Numbered from the stretch's first letter, positions 26,262 through 35,269 are shown. The stretch is 64,000 bases of DNA from Rhizobium indicum (GCF_005862305.2 NZ_CP054021.1:4505501-4569500); one strand, 5' to 3'. Numbers and translations are program-made. The notes: generated by a model not told the origin, from the letters alone.

Positions 26262-27589
26262 GCTTCTGCCCCATCCGCGGTAATGCGCGTCGCGAGCATC
26301 TTGTCGATACGCATGCCGTCCATGTCGAGCACTTCGAAGCGCCAGTTGTCGAAGACGAAGGTTTCGCCAGCTTCGGGGATGTGCTGGAGTTGATGCAGCG
26401 CGAAGCCCGCCAGCGTATGGAAATCGGCATCCGGACGATCGCGCAGACCCAGACGTTCGAAGGCGTCGAAGGCCGGCATCATCGCATCGATCAGGAGCGA
26501 CCCGTCTTCCCTGACGACGATATCGGGCTCTTCGTTGGATCCCGGCAGGTCGCCGGCGATGGCTTCGAGCAGGTCGGTCTGGGTGACGATGCCTTCGAGG
26601 CTACCATATTCGTCGATGACGATGGCGAGGCGAACGGGTGAGGCCTTGAAACTGTCGAGCACGCGGACGACCGAGGTGCCTTCATGCAGCACCAACGGCT
26701 GCTTGATCACCTCCATCGGCCGGACCTTGCCGCCGTCGAGAACCTGATCGAGAAGGTCCTTCTTCAACACCATGCCGATCGGCTCGTCGATCGAGCCGCG
26801 GGCGACCAGCAATTGCTCGTGGCTGCATTCGCGGATGGTCTTCAGGATCTCGGCCTCGCTGTCGTCGGCGTCGAACCACTCGATATCGAGACGCGGGGTC
26901 ATGATGTCGGAGATCGGCCTGTCGCCGATGTTGAACACCCGCTCGACGAGCTGCTGCTGCACCTGGTTGAGAAGGCCGGCCTCCTGGCTCTCGGCGACCA
27001 GCAGCTTGAGCTCCTGCGGCGAATGGAACGACGATTCCCCGGTTCCGGCGCGAAGACCGACGCCCCGCAGCACCATGTTGCCCATGCCGTTCAGGACAAA
27101 GATCGCTGGCTTGAACAGCACCAGGAACAGACCGAGCGGGCGCACCACAGCAAGCGAAGTGGCCTCGCTGCGCTGAAGCGCCAGGCTCTTCGGCGCGAGC
27201 TCGCCGAGCACGATATGCAGGGCCGTGATGATGACGAAGGCGATGACGACGGCAACAGTATGCGCGCCCGCCGTCGCCCATTGCCCGGGCAGCCAGGACA
27301 GCAGCGGCTCGATCAGGTGCGCAAGCGCCGGTTCTCCAACCCAGCCGAGGGCGAGCGACGAGATGGTGATGCCGAGCTGGGTGGCTGCAAGGTTGGAGTC
27401 GAGATTGTCGACGGCGCGCTGAAGTGCCGAGGCGTTCATGCGGCCTGCCGCAGCGAGTTCGGCGACGCGGCTACGCCTGACCGACACCAGGGCGAATTCG
27501 GCGGCAACGAAGAAGCCATTGGCGGCGACGAGAAGAAACACGGCTAGTATCCCAACATAGTCGGAGAGCCCGCCGGCGGAATCGGACAT
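26258..27589 (-). CDS. CNNM/CBS-domain membrane protein (HlyC/CorC type)
   Basis: A 443-residue protein. Residues about 10-200 form the CNNM (DUF21) membrane domain (VAANGFFVAAEFALVSVRRSR, LGITISSLALGWVGEPAL). Two CBS domains follow (about 225-340; DIMTPRLDIEWF, VRVLDSFKASPVRLAIVIDEYGSLEG) and a CorC_HlyC C-terminal domain (about 355-435). The family is implicated in Mg2+/Co2+ transport. AGGGAAA precedes the ATG. It converges on chrA, overlapping by four bases. Confidence 0.93.
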   Translation of the reverse strand: MSDSAGGLSDYVGILAVFLLVAANGFFVAAEFALVSVRRSRVAELAAAGRMNASALQRAVDNLDSNLAATQLGITISSLALGWVGEPALAHLIEPLLSWLPGQWATAGAHTVAVVIAFVIITALHIVLGELAPKSLALQRSEATSLAVVRPLGLFLVLFKPAIFVLNGMGNMVLRGVGLRAGTGESSFHSPQELKLLVAESQEAGLLNQVQQQLVERVFNIGDRPISDIMTPRLDIEWFDADDSEAEILKTIRECSHEQLLVARGSIDEPIGMVLKKDLLDQVLDGGKVRPMEVIKQPLVLHEGTSVVRVLDSFKASPVRLAIVIDEYGSLEGIVTQTDLLEAIAGDLPGSNEEPDIVVREDGSLLIDAMMPAFDAFERLGLRDRPDADFHTLAGFALHQLQHIPEAGETFVFDNWRFEVLDMDGMRIDKMLATRITADGAEA

Positions 27590-27818
27590 GTTTTCCCTGC
27601 CTTCGAATTGATGGGAATCCGAAACTACACGCTCGCACACCGGTGGCAAGGCGTTCCGGCTAGTCCGGGGGCGAGAGATGCCGAAGCCGGGCTGCCGTAA
27701 TCGAAATACTGCGTCGATTTGCGATGCTGGGGCAAACCGCATGACCGGGACCATGCGTGCGGTCCACCGATGCGAAGCGTAAAACGCGTGGTGAACCGCA
27801 TGATCGACGTCGCCCCAT

Positions 27819-28202
27819 TCACCTCTTGGGCGCTTCGAAGAGCTCGATCGGGTTTCCGGCCGGATCATCGAGCAAGATCTGCTTGCCGCCGATGCCCTGC
27901 ACGATCTCGTTGCGGAAGTGCGCACCGGCTTGGCGCAGCGCGGTGACTTTCGCCTCCAGGTCTCCGACCTCGATCTGGATACGATTCCATCCGCCAGGCT
28001 CCGGCTTTCGCCCGTCGGGCATTGCTTGAGATGCTCCGCCCGGTCCCGTCGTGCCGCTGACGAACAGACGAAAACCGTCCCTGGTCAGGATGGCGAAACT
28101 CGGTGCGGGACGAAGCGCGACGGAGAAGCCGAGATGTCTTGTGTAGAATTCCACCGCGGCGTCGACGTCGTCGACGATGTAGCGCATGCTGATACCGGGC
28201 AT
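27819..28202 (-). CDS. VOC-family (glyoxalase-like) protein
   Basis: A 127-residue vicinal-oxygen-chelate protein with two beta-alpha-beta-beta-beta units: MRYIVDDVDAAVEFYTRHLGF and WNRIQIEVGDLEAKVTALRQAG, ending with LLDDPAGNPIELFE, whose Glu is a common metal ligand. The start at MPGISMRY was chosen because GGAGGAAAAC lies directly upstream; an ATG four codons earlier contains that site. Substrate unknown. Confidence 0.9.
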   Translation of the reverse strand: MPGISMRYIVDDVDAAVEFYTRHLGFSVALRPAPSFAILTRDGFRLFVSGTTGPGGASQAMPDGRKPEPGGWNRIQIEVGDLEAKVTALRQAGAHFRNEIVQGIGGKQILLDDPAGNPIELFEAPKR

Positions 28203-28732
28203 GTTTTCCTCCATTGTGGTCTTCGTTGTCTTGATCTGATCGTCCCCTCGCGGGACATGCAGAATTCTCCTGTTCCTAAAATGCGTCGCTTCGAATTCGA
28301 TTATGCGCCCGTTTCAAGTTTATGCATCTCGTTATGCCAAATCGCGAGCACCTCTGGGCGATAGATATGATATCGAATGGAGGGCATGCCGCCCGCCGGC
28401 CGCCATCAGCAGCAACCCTCCACGGCGGCGTCTTCCAGGCGATGGGCACAGGAAGGGCGCGCCGTCCTAGCCTCATCCTCGGATGCCCGCAACTATCTTT
28501 TCTTCAATCCCGCCCCGATGTGCTGCCAAGGGCTTCCAAGGACGAACTGGCCGGCCGCGCCGATGCCCCATCTGTGGCGATAGAATATTCGCCATCGTGT
28601 ATAAGTTTAATCTAAAATATAAACTTCGACCCGTAGCTATTGGATTTCATTACAAAAGTTTAATTTTTATTTCAGTTTCGGTTCATCTTTTCGGCCCTAG
28701 TTTGGTCACGTGCCCAACATGAGGACCCCCAC
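28203..28732. other. Long intergenic region with an AT-rich inverted repeat
   Basis: No gene is supported here. Around 28318-28365 lies a degenerate relative of the GCATGTCG palindromes (TTATGCATCTCGTTATGCC). From about 28590 the sequence turns AT rich and contains AAGTTTA/TAAACTT (28603-28626, 10-base spacer) and another AAAAGTTTAATTTTTATTT, probably the promoter region of the RcnB-like gene. Confidence 0.45.
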
Positions 28733-29059
28733 ATGAAAAAGATTTTTGCAGCTCTTCTTTCCGCCTCCTTCCTTCTGTCCCCGATGGTTGTTTCCCAGGC
28801 CAGCGCCGACGATCATCGCCGTCCGCCGATCGTCGTGCAGAAGAAGGTGGTCGTCAAAAAGACGGTCGTCCGGGCGCATTGGAAGAGGGGATACCGCGTC
28901 AATGCCAGCGAGCGTCGCCGGTTCTCTGATGTCAACGACTACCGCCGCTACCGGCTGGCGCCTCCGCCCCGCGGTTATCGCTGGGTGCGGGCCGATAACG
29001 ATTACCTGCTGATCGGCGTCACCAGCGGCATCATCTCCAGCATTATTGCCGGTCGCTGA
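28733..29059 (+). CDS. Exported RcnB-like protein
   Basis: A 108-residue protein with a signal peptide (MKKIFAALLSASFLLSPMVV, cleavage near ASA-DD). A basic stretch (QKKVVVKKTVVRAHWKRG) is followed by the RcnB-type domain: DYRRYRLAPPPRGYRWVRADNDYLLIGVTSGII. RcnB proteins are periplasmic and modulate Ni/Co homeostasis in E. coli; the rhizobial versions are uncharacterised. A strong terminator follows. The AT-rich upstream region and own terminator indicate a single-gene transcript. Confidence 0.88.
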   Translation: MKKIFAALLSASFLLSPMVVSQASADDHRRPPIVVQKKVVVKKTVVRAHWKRGYRVNASERRRFSDVNDYRRYRLAPPPRGYRWVRADNDYLLIGVTSGIISSIIAGR

Positions 29060-29076
29060 TCGGTCGCTAGATCAGG

Positions 29077-29101
29077 AAAGGGCGGCTTCGGCCGCCTTTT
29101 T
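29077..29101 (+). terminator. Intrinsic terminator after the RcnB-like gene
   Basis: GGCGGC-TTCG-GCCGCC forms a stable tetraloop hairpin preceded by AAA and followed by TTTTT, 17 bases after the stop. A textbook rho-independent terminator. Confidence 0.88.
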
Positions 29102-29349
29102 GATTCTGGGAGGGCGTGTAGCAGTTTCGCGCCCATCCTCCTCTTCTTCAGCTGACGGCGGCTATGACCCGCTTCAGGGTTGCCTGCGGGACGGAATGAC
29201 CCGTTCAGCAATGATGCCGAGAAAACCTCTTGGTCTTCCGACTTCAGCGTCGGTACCCTCCTCGTGCGTAAGCGGATGAAGCCCTTCGATTGGCGGCAGC
29301 GGTTCGCATTCGGTACAGACGCAGAGAGTGCGTTTGATTGCCTGCGCCT

Positions 29350-30555
29350 TCATGCCGCCTGCCTGTTCCAACTGGCGAAAGGATCGGGCAGGTCGCGCCA
29401 GTGCTCGGGCGCGAAGGCGTCTGTCCTGATAAGACAGGCGTCGAGTTCCTTCCTGATCCAGGCTTCGTCCATCGGATCGGCGCCGATGAAGACGATTTCC
29501 TGGCGGCGGTCGCCCCAGACGGGGTCGAGATAGGGGCCGATGGCGCGCATGAAGGCCGGTTCCTCAGGCCATTGTTCGCGGGGTACGGCCGCCCACCAGA
29601 GGCCCATCTTGCCGGTGCGCACGATCGCGCCCGCCTGGCTGATCTCGCCGACATGGTGCGGGCGCGTCGCCAGCCAGAAGAAGCCCTTGGCGCGCACCAC
29701 GCCTGGCCATGCCCGATCGAGGAAGGCCTGCAGCTTTGCCGGATGGAAAGGCCGCTTCTCGCGATAAACGAAGGAGCGAATGCCATATTCCTCGGTCTCC
29801 GGCACGTGGTCGCGGAAACCGTGCAGTTCCTTGTACCAAAGCGGATGGGTCTCGGCCTTGTCGATATCGAAGCGGCCGGTGCCGAGCACGTCTTTCAGGG
29901 CGACCTTGCCGAAATCCGCCTCGATCAGCTTTGCATCCGGGTTGAGGCCGGTGATGATCTTGCGCGCGGCGTCGCGCTCTTCATTGGTTGCCGTGCCGAT
30001 CTTGTTCAGCACCACGACGTCGGCGAATTCGATCTGCTCGACCAGCAGGTCGACAATGGTTCTGTTGTCGCCGTCGCCGGCCGTTTCTCCGCGGTCGGCG
30101 AGGAAATCGGCCGAGGCATAATCGGCAAGCAGATTGGCGGCGTCGACGACGGTCACCATGGTGTCGAGCCTTGCGACGTCGGAAAGGGTTTGGCCATTCT
30201 CGTCACGAAATTCGAAGGTGGTGGCGACGGGCAGGGGCTCGGCGATGCCGGTCGATTCGATCAAGAGGTAATCGAAGCGGCCCTGATCGGCGAGCTGGCG
30301 CACCTCCTTCAGCAGATCGTCGCGCAGCGTGCAGCAGATGCAGCCATTGGTCATCTCGACGAGCTGTTCCTCAGTGCGGGAGAGATTGGCGCCGCCGTCG
30401 CGCACCAGGGCGGCATCGATATTCACCTCACTCATATCGTTGACGATAACCGCGACGCGTAAGCCTTCGCGATTGGTCAGCACGTGGTTGAGCAGCGTCG
30501 TCTTGCCGGCGCCGAGGAAGCCTGAAAGCACCGTGACGGGAAGTCTATTGTTCAT
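29350..30555 (-). CDS. COG0523 (CobW-family) GTPase, probably zinc-linked
   Basis: A 401-residue P-loop GTPase. Walker [10 protein letters not shown], the CxCC metal site in [12 protein letters not shown], Walker B-like ESTGIAEP and the base-specificity motif VVLNKIG are all present; the C-terminal CobW_C domain spans about residues 255-390. COG0523 proteins of the ZigA/YeiR type act as low-zinc metallochaperones. A Zur-like palindrome lies just upstream and the znuACB-zur genes are adjacent, so a zinc role is favoured over cobalamin. GAGGT precedes the ATG. Confidence 0.93.
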   Translation of the reverse strand: MNNRLPVTVLSGFLGAGKTTLLNHVLTNREGLRVAVIVNDMSEVNIDAALVRDGGANLSRTEEQLVEMTNGCICCTLRDDLLKEVRQLADQGRFDYLLIESTGIAEPLPVATTFEFRDENGQTLSDVARLDTMVTVVDAANLLADYASADFLADRGETAGDGDNRTIVDLLVEQIEFADVVVLNKIGTATNEERDAARKIITGLNPDAKLIEADFGKVALKDVLGTGRFDIDKAETHPLWYKELHGFRDHVPETEEYGIRSFVYREKRPFHPAKLQAFLDRAWPGVVRAKGFFWLATRPHHVGEISQAGAIVRTGKMGLWWAAVPREQWPEEPAFMRAIGPYLDPVWGDRRQEIVFIGADPMDEAWIRKELDACLIRTDAFAPEHWRDLPDPFASWNRQAA

Positions 30556-30580
30556 GGGAACCTCATTAGATTCGTATTTA

Positions 30581-30597
30581 ATGTTATATCATTACAT
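30581..30597. promoter_or_regulatory. Zur-box-like palindrome upstream of the COG0523 gene
   Basis: ATGTTATATCATTACAT is an imperfect palindrome (six of eight arm pairs match around one central base) of the ATGTTAT-type recognised by alphaproteobacterial Zur. It lies 26 bases ahead of the start codon. Two related sites lie between znuA and znuC. Confidence 0.6.
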
Positions 30598-30609
30598 TTA
30601 ACGCGCCGA

Positions 30610-30640
30610 AAAAAGGCGGAACGGGGTTGTCCGCCTTTTT
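30610..30640. terminator. Bidirectional terminator between znuA and the COG0523 gene
   Basis: AAAAAGGCGGA pairs with TCCGCCTTTTT (11 bp) around a 9-base loop. On the minus strand it is followed by six Ts, so it should end the znuA transcript and insulate the GTPase gene, which then uses its own Zur-controlled promoter. Confidence 0.8.
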
Positions 30641-30663
30641 CCGCCTCAGCTCTCCTGGAGCGT

Positions 30664-30689
30664 CGCGTGTCCGGCAGGACGCGCGGAGC
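30664..30689. repeat. GCGTGTCC/GGACGCGC palindrome
   Basis: A short hairpin (GCGTGTCC-GGCA-GGACGCGC, with one G-T pair) just after the znuA stop. It is the same module as in the composite element at 21473-21492 and resembles one at 35916-35935. Confidence 0.5.
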
Positions 30690-30701
30690 GGCGCATGAGA
30701 T

Positions 30702-31751
30702 TCATGCGCTGGAGAGGCAGTCCTTCATGCTGTTGGCGATGCCGCGCATGAGGTTGAAGTAGAGATCGGGACCGGCCTTCAGTGTTGCCGCTTCGGGATC
30801 GAGCACGCCTGACTTGGCGCGCGTGCCTTCGATGACGACATTGACGAGGCGCGGCTCGAACTGCGGTTCGGCAAAGACGCAGGTGGCTCCGAGTTCGCCG
30901 ACCTTGCGGTGGATTTCCGAAACCCGCTCCGCACCGGGAATGGTTTCCGGGCTGACGGTGATCGAGCCGGCGACGCGGATGCCGTAGCGGTGCTCGAAAT
31001 ACTGGTAGGCGTCGTGGAAGACGATGAAGGGCTTGTCCTTGACGGGAGCAACCATGCCCTTGATCTCGGTATCGAGCGCATCCAGCTTGTCGTCCAGCGT
31101 CTTGGCGTTGCCCTGATAGGTCAGAGCATTGGCGGGATCGGCGGCGACCAACGTCGTAGTGATCATGGCCGCCATGGCCTTGGCGTTCATCGGGTCGAGC
31201 CAGAGATGGGTGTCGAATGTACCGTGGTCGTGGTCATGGTCATGGTCACTGGCGTGCCCGGGATCAGCATCATGTGCGGCGTCAGCCTCATCATGCTGAC
31301 CGGAAGCACTTTCGTGCTCCGGGGCGTCATCATGCGGCTCGAAAGCGCCGCCTTCACGGAAAGGCAGCTTGACGAGGCCGGGCGCGTCGTCGAGGGCCGC
31401 GATGCTGGCATCCCGGCCCAGCGCCTCCAGCGGTTTTTCGAGGAAAGCCTCGAGACCGGGGCCGACCCAGAAGATCACCTTGGCGTCCTGCAGGGCGCGG
31501 GCATTCGATGGCTTCAGATTGTAGGTATGCGGGGAGGCGGCGCCATCGACGATCAATTCGGGTTCGCCGACTCCCTGCATGATCGCCGAAACCAGCGAAT
31601 GGATCGGTTTGATCGAGGTGACGACGACAGGCGCATCGGCTGCCCGCATGGTGCCGGAAAAGAGCAGAGTGGGGATCGCCAGGACCGGGATTGCAAGGGC
31701 CGGCATTCTGAGGGCCAAGATTTTGAGGGCAGACCCCAAGGCGCGTTTCAT
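30702..31751 (-). CDS. znuA: Zinc ABC transporter, substrate-binding protein
   Basis: A 349-residue periplasmic zinc-binding protein (cluster A-I). Signal region at residues about 1-38 (unusually long, with repeated ALxIPxL), then VVVTSIKPIHSLVSAIMQGV. Zinc ligands: His in SPHTYNLKPS, His in THLWLDPMN, His in FIVFHDAYQYFEHRYG, and Asp/Glu near the end. A His/Asp/Glu-rich loop (about residues 135-175, including SDHDHDHDHG) sits at the usual ZnuA position. The ATG with CGGAG upstream was chosen over a TTG eight codons earlier. Divergent from znuC, sharing a Zur-controlled region. Confidence 0.96.
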   Translation of the reverse strand: MKRALGSALKILALRMPALAIPVLAIPTLLFSGTMRAADAPVVVTSIKPIHSLVSAIMQGVGEPELIVDGAASPHTYNLKPSNARALQDAKVIFWVGPGLEAFLEKPLEALGRDASIAALDDAPGLVKLPFREGGAFEPHDDAPEHESASGQHDEADAAHDADPGHASDHDHDHDHGTFDTHLWLDPMNAKAMAAMITTTLVAADPANALTYQGNAKTLDDKLDALDTEIKGMVAPVKDKPFIVFHDAYQYFEHRYGIRVAGSITVSPETIPGAERVSEIHRKVGELGATCVFAEPQFEPRLVNVVIEGTRAKSGVLDPEAATLKAGPDLYFNLMRGIANSMKDCLSSA

Positions 31752-31776
31752 CAATATGCTCCGCTTGAATTGCAAT

Positions 31777-31791
31777 TGTTATGTTATTACA
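31777..31791. promoter_or_regulatory. Zur-box-like site, znuA side
   Basis: TGTTATGTTATTACA, an imperfect palindrome with TGT/ACA ends, lies 25 bases upstream of the znuA start in the divergent znuA-znuC region. It resembles the site ahead of the COG0523 gene. Confidence 0.55.
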
Positions 31792-31798
31792 TCAATTG

Positions 31799-31813
31799 CG
31801 TTATGCTATAACG
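31799..31813. promoter_or_regulatory. Zur-box-like site, znuC side
   Basis: CGTTATGCTATAACG is a near-perfect palindrome (CGTTAT/ATAACG arms) 40 bases before the znuC start. Two sites, 7 bases apart, would let Zur repress both divergent promoters when zinc is plentiful. Confidence 0.65.
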
Positions 31814-31853
31814 TGTGCAATAGCAGGACGCAACAGCACTTTCGGAAAATTTG

Positions 31854-32780
31854 ATGCTCTCTCCCGCAAAGACCCCCGCTGGTATCAGGGCCGAACCGCT
31901 GGTTTCGCTTGAAGATGTCGGCATTCTGCGCAACGGTCGCTGGCTGGTGCGAGGTGTCGATTTTTCCGTCTCGCGCGGCGAGATCGTCACGCTGATCGGG
32001 CCGAACGGCTCGGGCAAATCGACCAGCGCCAAGGCGGCGATCGGTGTGTTGAAGCCCGACGAGGGCAGGGTGGAGCGCAAAGCCGGCCTCAAGGTCGGCT
32101 ATGTCCCGCAGAAGCTGTCGATCGACTGGACGCTGCCGCTTTCGGTGCGCCGGCTGATGACGCTGACAGGACCGCTGCCGGAGCGCGATATGCTCTCGGC
32201 GCTCGAATCCGCCGGCATTGCCCATATGCTCGATGCCGAGGTCCAGCACCTCTCCGGCGGCGAATTCCAGCGGGCGCTGATGGCCCGGGCGATTGCCCGC
32301 AAGCCCGATCTGCTGGTCCTCGACGAGCCGGTGCAAGGGGTCGATTTTTCCGGCGAGATCGCCCTCTACGACCTCATCAAGTCGATCCGCAATGCGACGG
32401 GCTGCGGCATCCTGCTAATCTCGCACGACCTGCATGTCGTCATGGCCGAAACCGATACGGTCATCTGCCTTAACGGCCATGTCTGCTGCCGCGGCACGCC
32501 TGAATCCGTCAGCCGCAGCCCGGAATATGTGCGCCTGTTCGGCAGCCGGGCGGCGCAGACGCTGGCCGTCTACAGCCATCATCACGATCACACACATCTG
32601 CCTGATGGGCGCGTGCAGCATGCCGACGGCACGGTAACCGATCATTGCCACCCCGACGACGGCCATCACGCGCATGAGCATGGGCATGCCGGTCATGAAC
32701 ATGATCACGATCATCCTGACCATGCCCATCCTGATCATGACCATCCGCACGCGCATGAAGCGGGAGAGCGCCATGCTTGA
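31854..32780 (+). CDS. znuC: Zinc ABC transporter, ATP-binding protein with His-rich tail
   Basis: A 308-residue ATPase. Walker A GPNGSGKST, signature LSGGEFQRALMARAI, Walker B LLVLDEPVQGVD and H-loop LISHDLHVVM are intact. The typical ZnuC ends near residue 240; here a roughly 68-residue extension follows with about two dozen His plus Asp/Glu (such as HHDHTH, HEHGHAGHEHDHDHPDH). It could bind zinc in the cytosol as a buffer or sensor. ATG chosen over a TTG one codon earlier. Overlaps znuB by eight bases. Confidence 0.95.
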   Translation: MLSPAKTPAGIRAEPLVSLEDVGILRNGRWLVRGVDFSVSRGEIVTLIGPNGSGKSTSAKAAIGVLKPDEGRVERKAGLKVGYVPQKLSIDWTLPLSVRRLMTLTGPLPERDMLSALESAGIAHMLDAEVQHLSGGEFQRALMARAIARKPDLLVLDEPVQGVDFSGEIALYDLIKSIRNATGCGILLISHDLHVVMAETDTVICLNGHVCCRGTPESVSRSPEYVRLFGSRAAQTLAVYSHHHDHTHLPDGRVQHADGTVTDHCHPDDGHHAHEHGHAGHEHDHDHPDHAHPDHDHPHAHEAGERHA

Positions 32781-33588
32781 CGATTTCTTCGTGCGCGCCA
32801 TCCTTGCCGGAGTCGGCCTGGCGCTGACGACGGGGCCGCTCGGCTGCTTCATCATCTGGCGGCGCATGGCCTATTTCGGCGATACGATCGCCCATTCGGC
32901 GCTGCTCGGCGTCGCACTGTCGCTGCTTTTCGAACTCAACCTGACGCTGGCTGTCTTCGCCGTCGCTGCCCTTGTGTCGGTGCTGCTGCTCTTCCTGCAG
33001 AAGCGCCAAGCGCTGTCGGCCGATGCGCTGCTGGGCATCCTCTCGCATGCGACACTGGCGATCGGCCTCGTCATGGTCGCCTTCATGAGCTGGGTGCGGA
33101 TCGATCTCATCGCCTTCCTGTTCGGCGATATCCTCGCCGTTTCCACCACAGACATCGGATTGATCTGGGGCGGCGGGCTGTTCGTGCTCGTGGCAATGGC
33201 CTGGCTCTGGCGGCCACTCTTGGCTGCGACCGTCAATGCCGAACTCGCCGAGGCCGAGGGGCTGAAGCCGGAGCGGGCGCGGCTGTTCTTCATGCTGCTG
33301 ATGGCCGTCGTCATCGCCATTGCCATGAAGATCGTCGGCATCATGCTGATTACTTCGCTGCTGATCATTCCGGCGGCTGCGGCGCGGCGTTTCTCGCCGA
33401 CGCCGGAGATCATGGCGGTGCTCGCCTCGCTGATCGGGGCGGCGGCCGTCGTCGGCGGTCTGTTCGGCTCGCTCACCTACGACACGCCCTCGGGCCCCTC
33501 GATCGTGGTCGCAGCGCTGATCCTCTTCATTCTCAGCCTGCTTCCCGTCAGGCGCCACCGCGCGGTCATGCAAGGACAAGGCTCATGA
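32773..33588 (+). CDS. znuB: Zinc ABC transporter, permease
   Basis: A 271-residue membrane protein of the ABC-3 permease family with about eight helices. Family marks: GPLGCFIIWRRMAYFGDTIAHSALLGVALS near the start and AMKIVGIMLITSLLIIPAAAARRF in the second half. It forms the membrane channel of ZnuABC. The ATG lies inside the end of znuC (eight-base overlap) and its stop overlaps zur (ATGA), so znuC-znuB-zur are one operon. Confidence 0.96.
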   Translation: MLDDFFVRAILAGVGLALTTGPLGCFIIWRRMAYFGDTIAHSALLGVALSLLFELNLTLAVFAVAALVSVLLLFLQKRQALSADALLGILSHATLAIGLVMVAFMSWVRIDLIAFLFGDILAVSTTDIGLIWGGGLFVLVAMAWLWRPLLAATVNAELAEAEGLKPERARLFFMLLMAVVIAIAMKIVGIMLITSLLIIPAAAARRFSPTPEIMAVLASLIGAAAVVGGLFGSLTYDTPSGPSIVVAALILFILSLLPVRRHRAVMQGQGS

Positions 33589-33983
33589 CGACACCGCAAT
33601 TGACCAAGAACCAGTCGCTGGTCTTCGACGTGCTCGAAAAGGCCGAAGGGCCGCTCAGCGCCTATACCATCCTCGACAAGCTGCGCGACCACGGTTTTCG
33701 CGCGCCGCTGCAGGTCTACCGGGCGCTGGAGAAGCTGCTCGAATATGGCGTGGTGCACCGGCTCGAAAGCATCAACTCCTTTGTCGCCTGCGCCCATCCG
33801 GGCGACGACTGCCACAGCCACGGCATCGTCGCCTTCGCGATCTGCGAAAGCTGCGGCCAGGTGACGGAGTTCCACGACCACGAGGTCGACCACCGACTGA
33901 TGGAATGGGTGCGCGGGCAGAAGTTCAAGCCTGAAAAGACGACGATCGAGATCCGCGGATTGTGCGAGGCCTGCGCGGCGTAA
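33585..33983 (+). CDS. zur: Zinc uptake regulator (Fur family)
   Basis: A 132-residue Fur-family repressor. Winged helix at about residues 5-80 (LTKNQSLVFDVLEKAEGPLSAY, APLQVYRALEKLLEYGVVHRLE). The structural zinc site is given by CESC and CEAC pairs; sensing ligands probably include CAHPGDDCHSHG and EFHDHEVDHR. Its start overlaps the znuB stop by four bases, so Zur is made with the transporter it controls and probably represses its own operon at the palindromes between znuA and znuC. Confidence 0.95.
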   Translation: MTTPQLTKNQSLVFDVLEKAEGPLSAYTILDKLRDHGFRAPLQVYRALEKLLEYGVVHRLESINSFVACAHPGDDCHSHGIVAFAICESCGQVTEFHDHEVDHRLMEWVRGQKFKPEKTTIEIRGLCEACAA

Positions 33984-34250
33984 GCTTCCTCGCCTTCGCT
34001 AGACGATCGCCTCGCGGACTATTGCGATGGCAGAGCCCGCCGGGTTCCGACGGTATTCACGCGATCACAAAGCGATCGGCTTAGTCCGGCTTAGATTCAG
34101 AGCCGCCCTTGCCGGGACCGTCATTGCCGCCCTTGCCGGGCATGCAGGCGAGTTCTCTTGAACTGGAACTCTCGAGGCGGCACGCTCACCGCTGACAAGT
34201 GCAGATCCCGGCGCTATCTTTGCCGCAGACCTAAAGCCAGGGACGATCGC

Positions 34251-34649
34251 GTGACGAAAACCGAACTCGCGGAGATATATCGCGGCTACATCGCCTGCCT
34301 GAATAGGCAGGACTGGCCCAATCTCGGGCAGTTCGTCAGCGACGATGCGGTTCATAACGGCCGGCGGCTCGGGCTGCTGGGTTACGTCGCCATGCTCGAG
34401 CAGGACTTCGATCAGATTCCCGATCTCTATTTCAAGGTGCTGATGCTGGTCGCCGACCCGCCCCAAGTGGCTTGCCGGTTGGGCTTCGACTGCACGCCGA
34501 AGGGAAAATTCCTCGGCCTCGATGTGAACGGCAGGCGCGTTGCCTTCACCGAGAACGTCATCTACGAATTTCGCGACGGAAAGATCGTTGAGGTCTGGTC
34601 GGTGATCGATAAGTCGGCGATCGAGTCTCAGCTTGCGGGCTCGAATTGA
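34251..34649 (+). CDS. SnoaL-like/ester-cyclase-family protein
   Basis: A 132-residue alpha+beta-barrel protein of the SnoaL type: YIACLNRQDWPNLGQFVSDDAVHNG at the start, DLYFKVLMLVADPPQVACRLGFDCTP in the middle and FRDGKIVEVWSVIDK at the end, the hallmark closing strand. It may isomerise or bind a small hydrophobic ligand. The GTG start is inferred, since the longer frame upstream lacks family features. Confidence 0.78.
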   Translation: MTKTELAEIYRGYIACLNRQDWPNLGQFVSDDAVHNGRRLGLLGYVAMLEQDFDQIPDLYFKVLMLVADPPQVACRLGFDCTPKGKFLGLDVNGRRVAFTENVIYEFRDGKIVEVWSVIDKSAIESQLAGSN

Positions 34650-34680
34650 TCGCGCAGACGGCTTCCGGTTTGCGTTTCGA

Positions 34681-35052
34681 TCAGATGATGGCGACGCGCT
34701 CGCCGAAGGGCGTATCGTCGTCGAAATTCCGGGTGCCGATCCGATCGCTTTCGCCTGACAAGACCGGCTGTTCCGCCTGTTCGCGGGACTCTTCCCCGTC
34801 GTCCGATGCCGCATGCCCGTGACGCTTTTGCGGATGCTCCTCGTCATCGACGATCAGATCCGCGTGCGGGATGAGACCGTTTGCGGCCTCCTTCTCCACG
34901 GCCTTCTTCGTTGCCAACTGATCGGCGGTGATCTGCGACTGGCGGGCGGCGACCCAGGCGTTGTCGGGTTCGGAGCCGATCGAGGTGCTGATGCCGACCT
35001 TGGTGGGTTCGGACGCGGCGGTGGCGGAGATGGGGCTGATCGCGTCGACCAT
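34681..35052 (-). CDS. Acidic hypothetical protein
   Basis: A 123-residue, mostly polar and acidic protein without a signal peptide or helix-spanning segment. The central part (WVAARQSQITADQLATKKAV) could be helical; the rest is probably disordered and rich in Asp, Glu and His. AGGAG lies at good spacing from the ATG. No family recognised. Confidence 0.65.
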   Translation of the reverse strand: MVDAISPISATAASEPTKVGISTSIGSEPDNAWVAARQSQITADQLATKKAVEKEAANGLIPHADLIVDDEEHPQKRHGHAASDDGEESREQAEQPVLSGESDRIGTRNFDDDTPFGERVAII

Positions 35053-35117
35053 GAGATTCTCCTGCTGGGACAGGATGATCGGTCTAAACCTGAATCCTGT
35101 TCTAAAATAAAGAGTTA

Positions 35118-35165
35118 GAGCATGATTTCATCCGAAAACCGCTTACACTTTTCGGCATCATGCTC
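35118..35165. repeat. Intergenic palindromic repeat, GAGCATGAT type
   Basis: Outer arms GAGCATGAT/ATCATGCTC and inner arms CCGAAAA/TTTTCGG surround CCGCTTACAC. Nearly identical to the element at 51350-51395, including the preceding AGTTAGAGCATGAT. Confidence 0.8.
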
Positions 35166-35269
35166 ATGGCGACTGGCGAACTAGCCGGCCGTTTCCCGAA
35201 TTGAAAACGGCGCGGTCTTCGGGCTAATCAGGGAGACATATCGGAGCCTCGTCGAAAAACACAAGGGAA

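Noticed and set aside
32509..33579. 356-codon frame opposite znuB with His/Asp-rich sequence
   Set aside because: The His-Asp repeats arise by antisense reading of the ZnuC His tail and ZnuB codons. Not a metal-binding protein.
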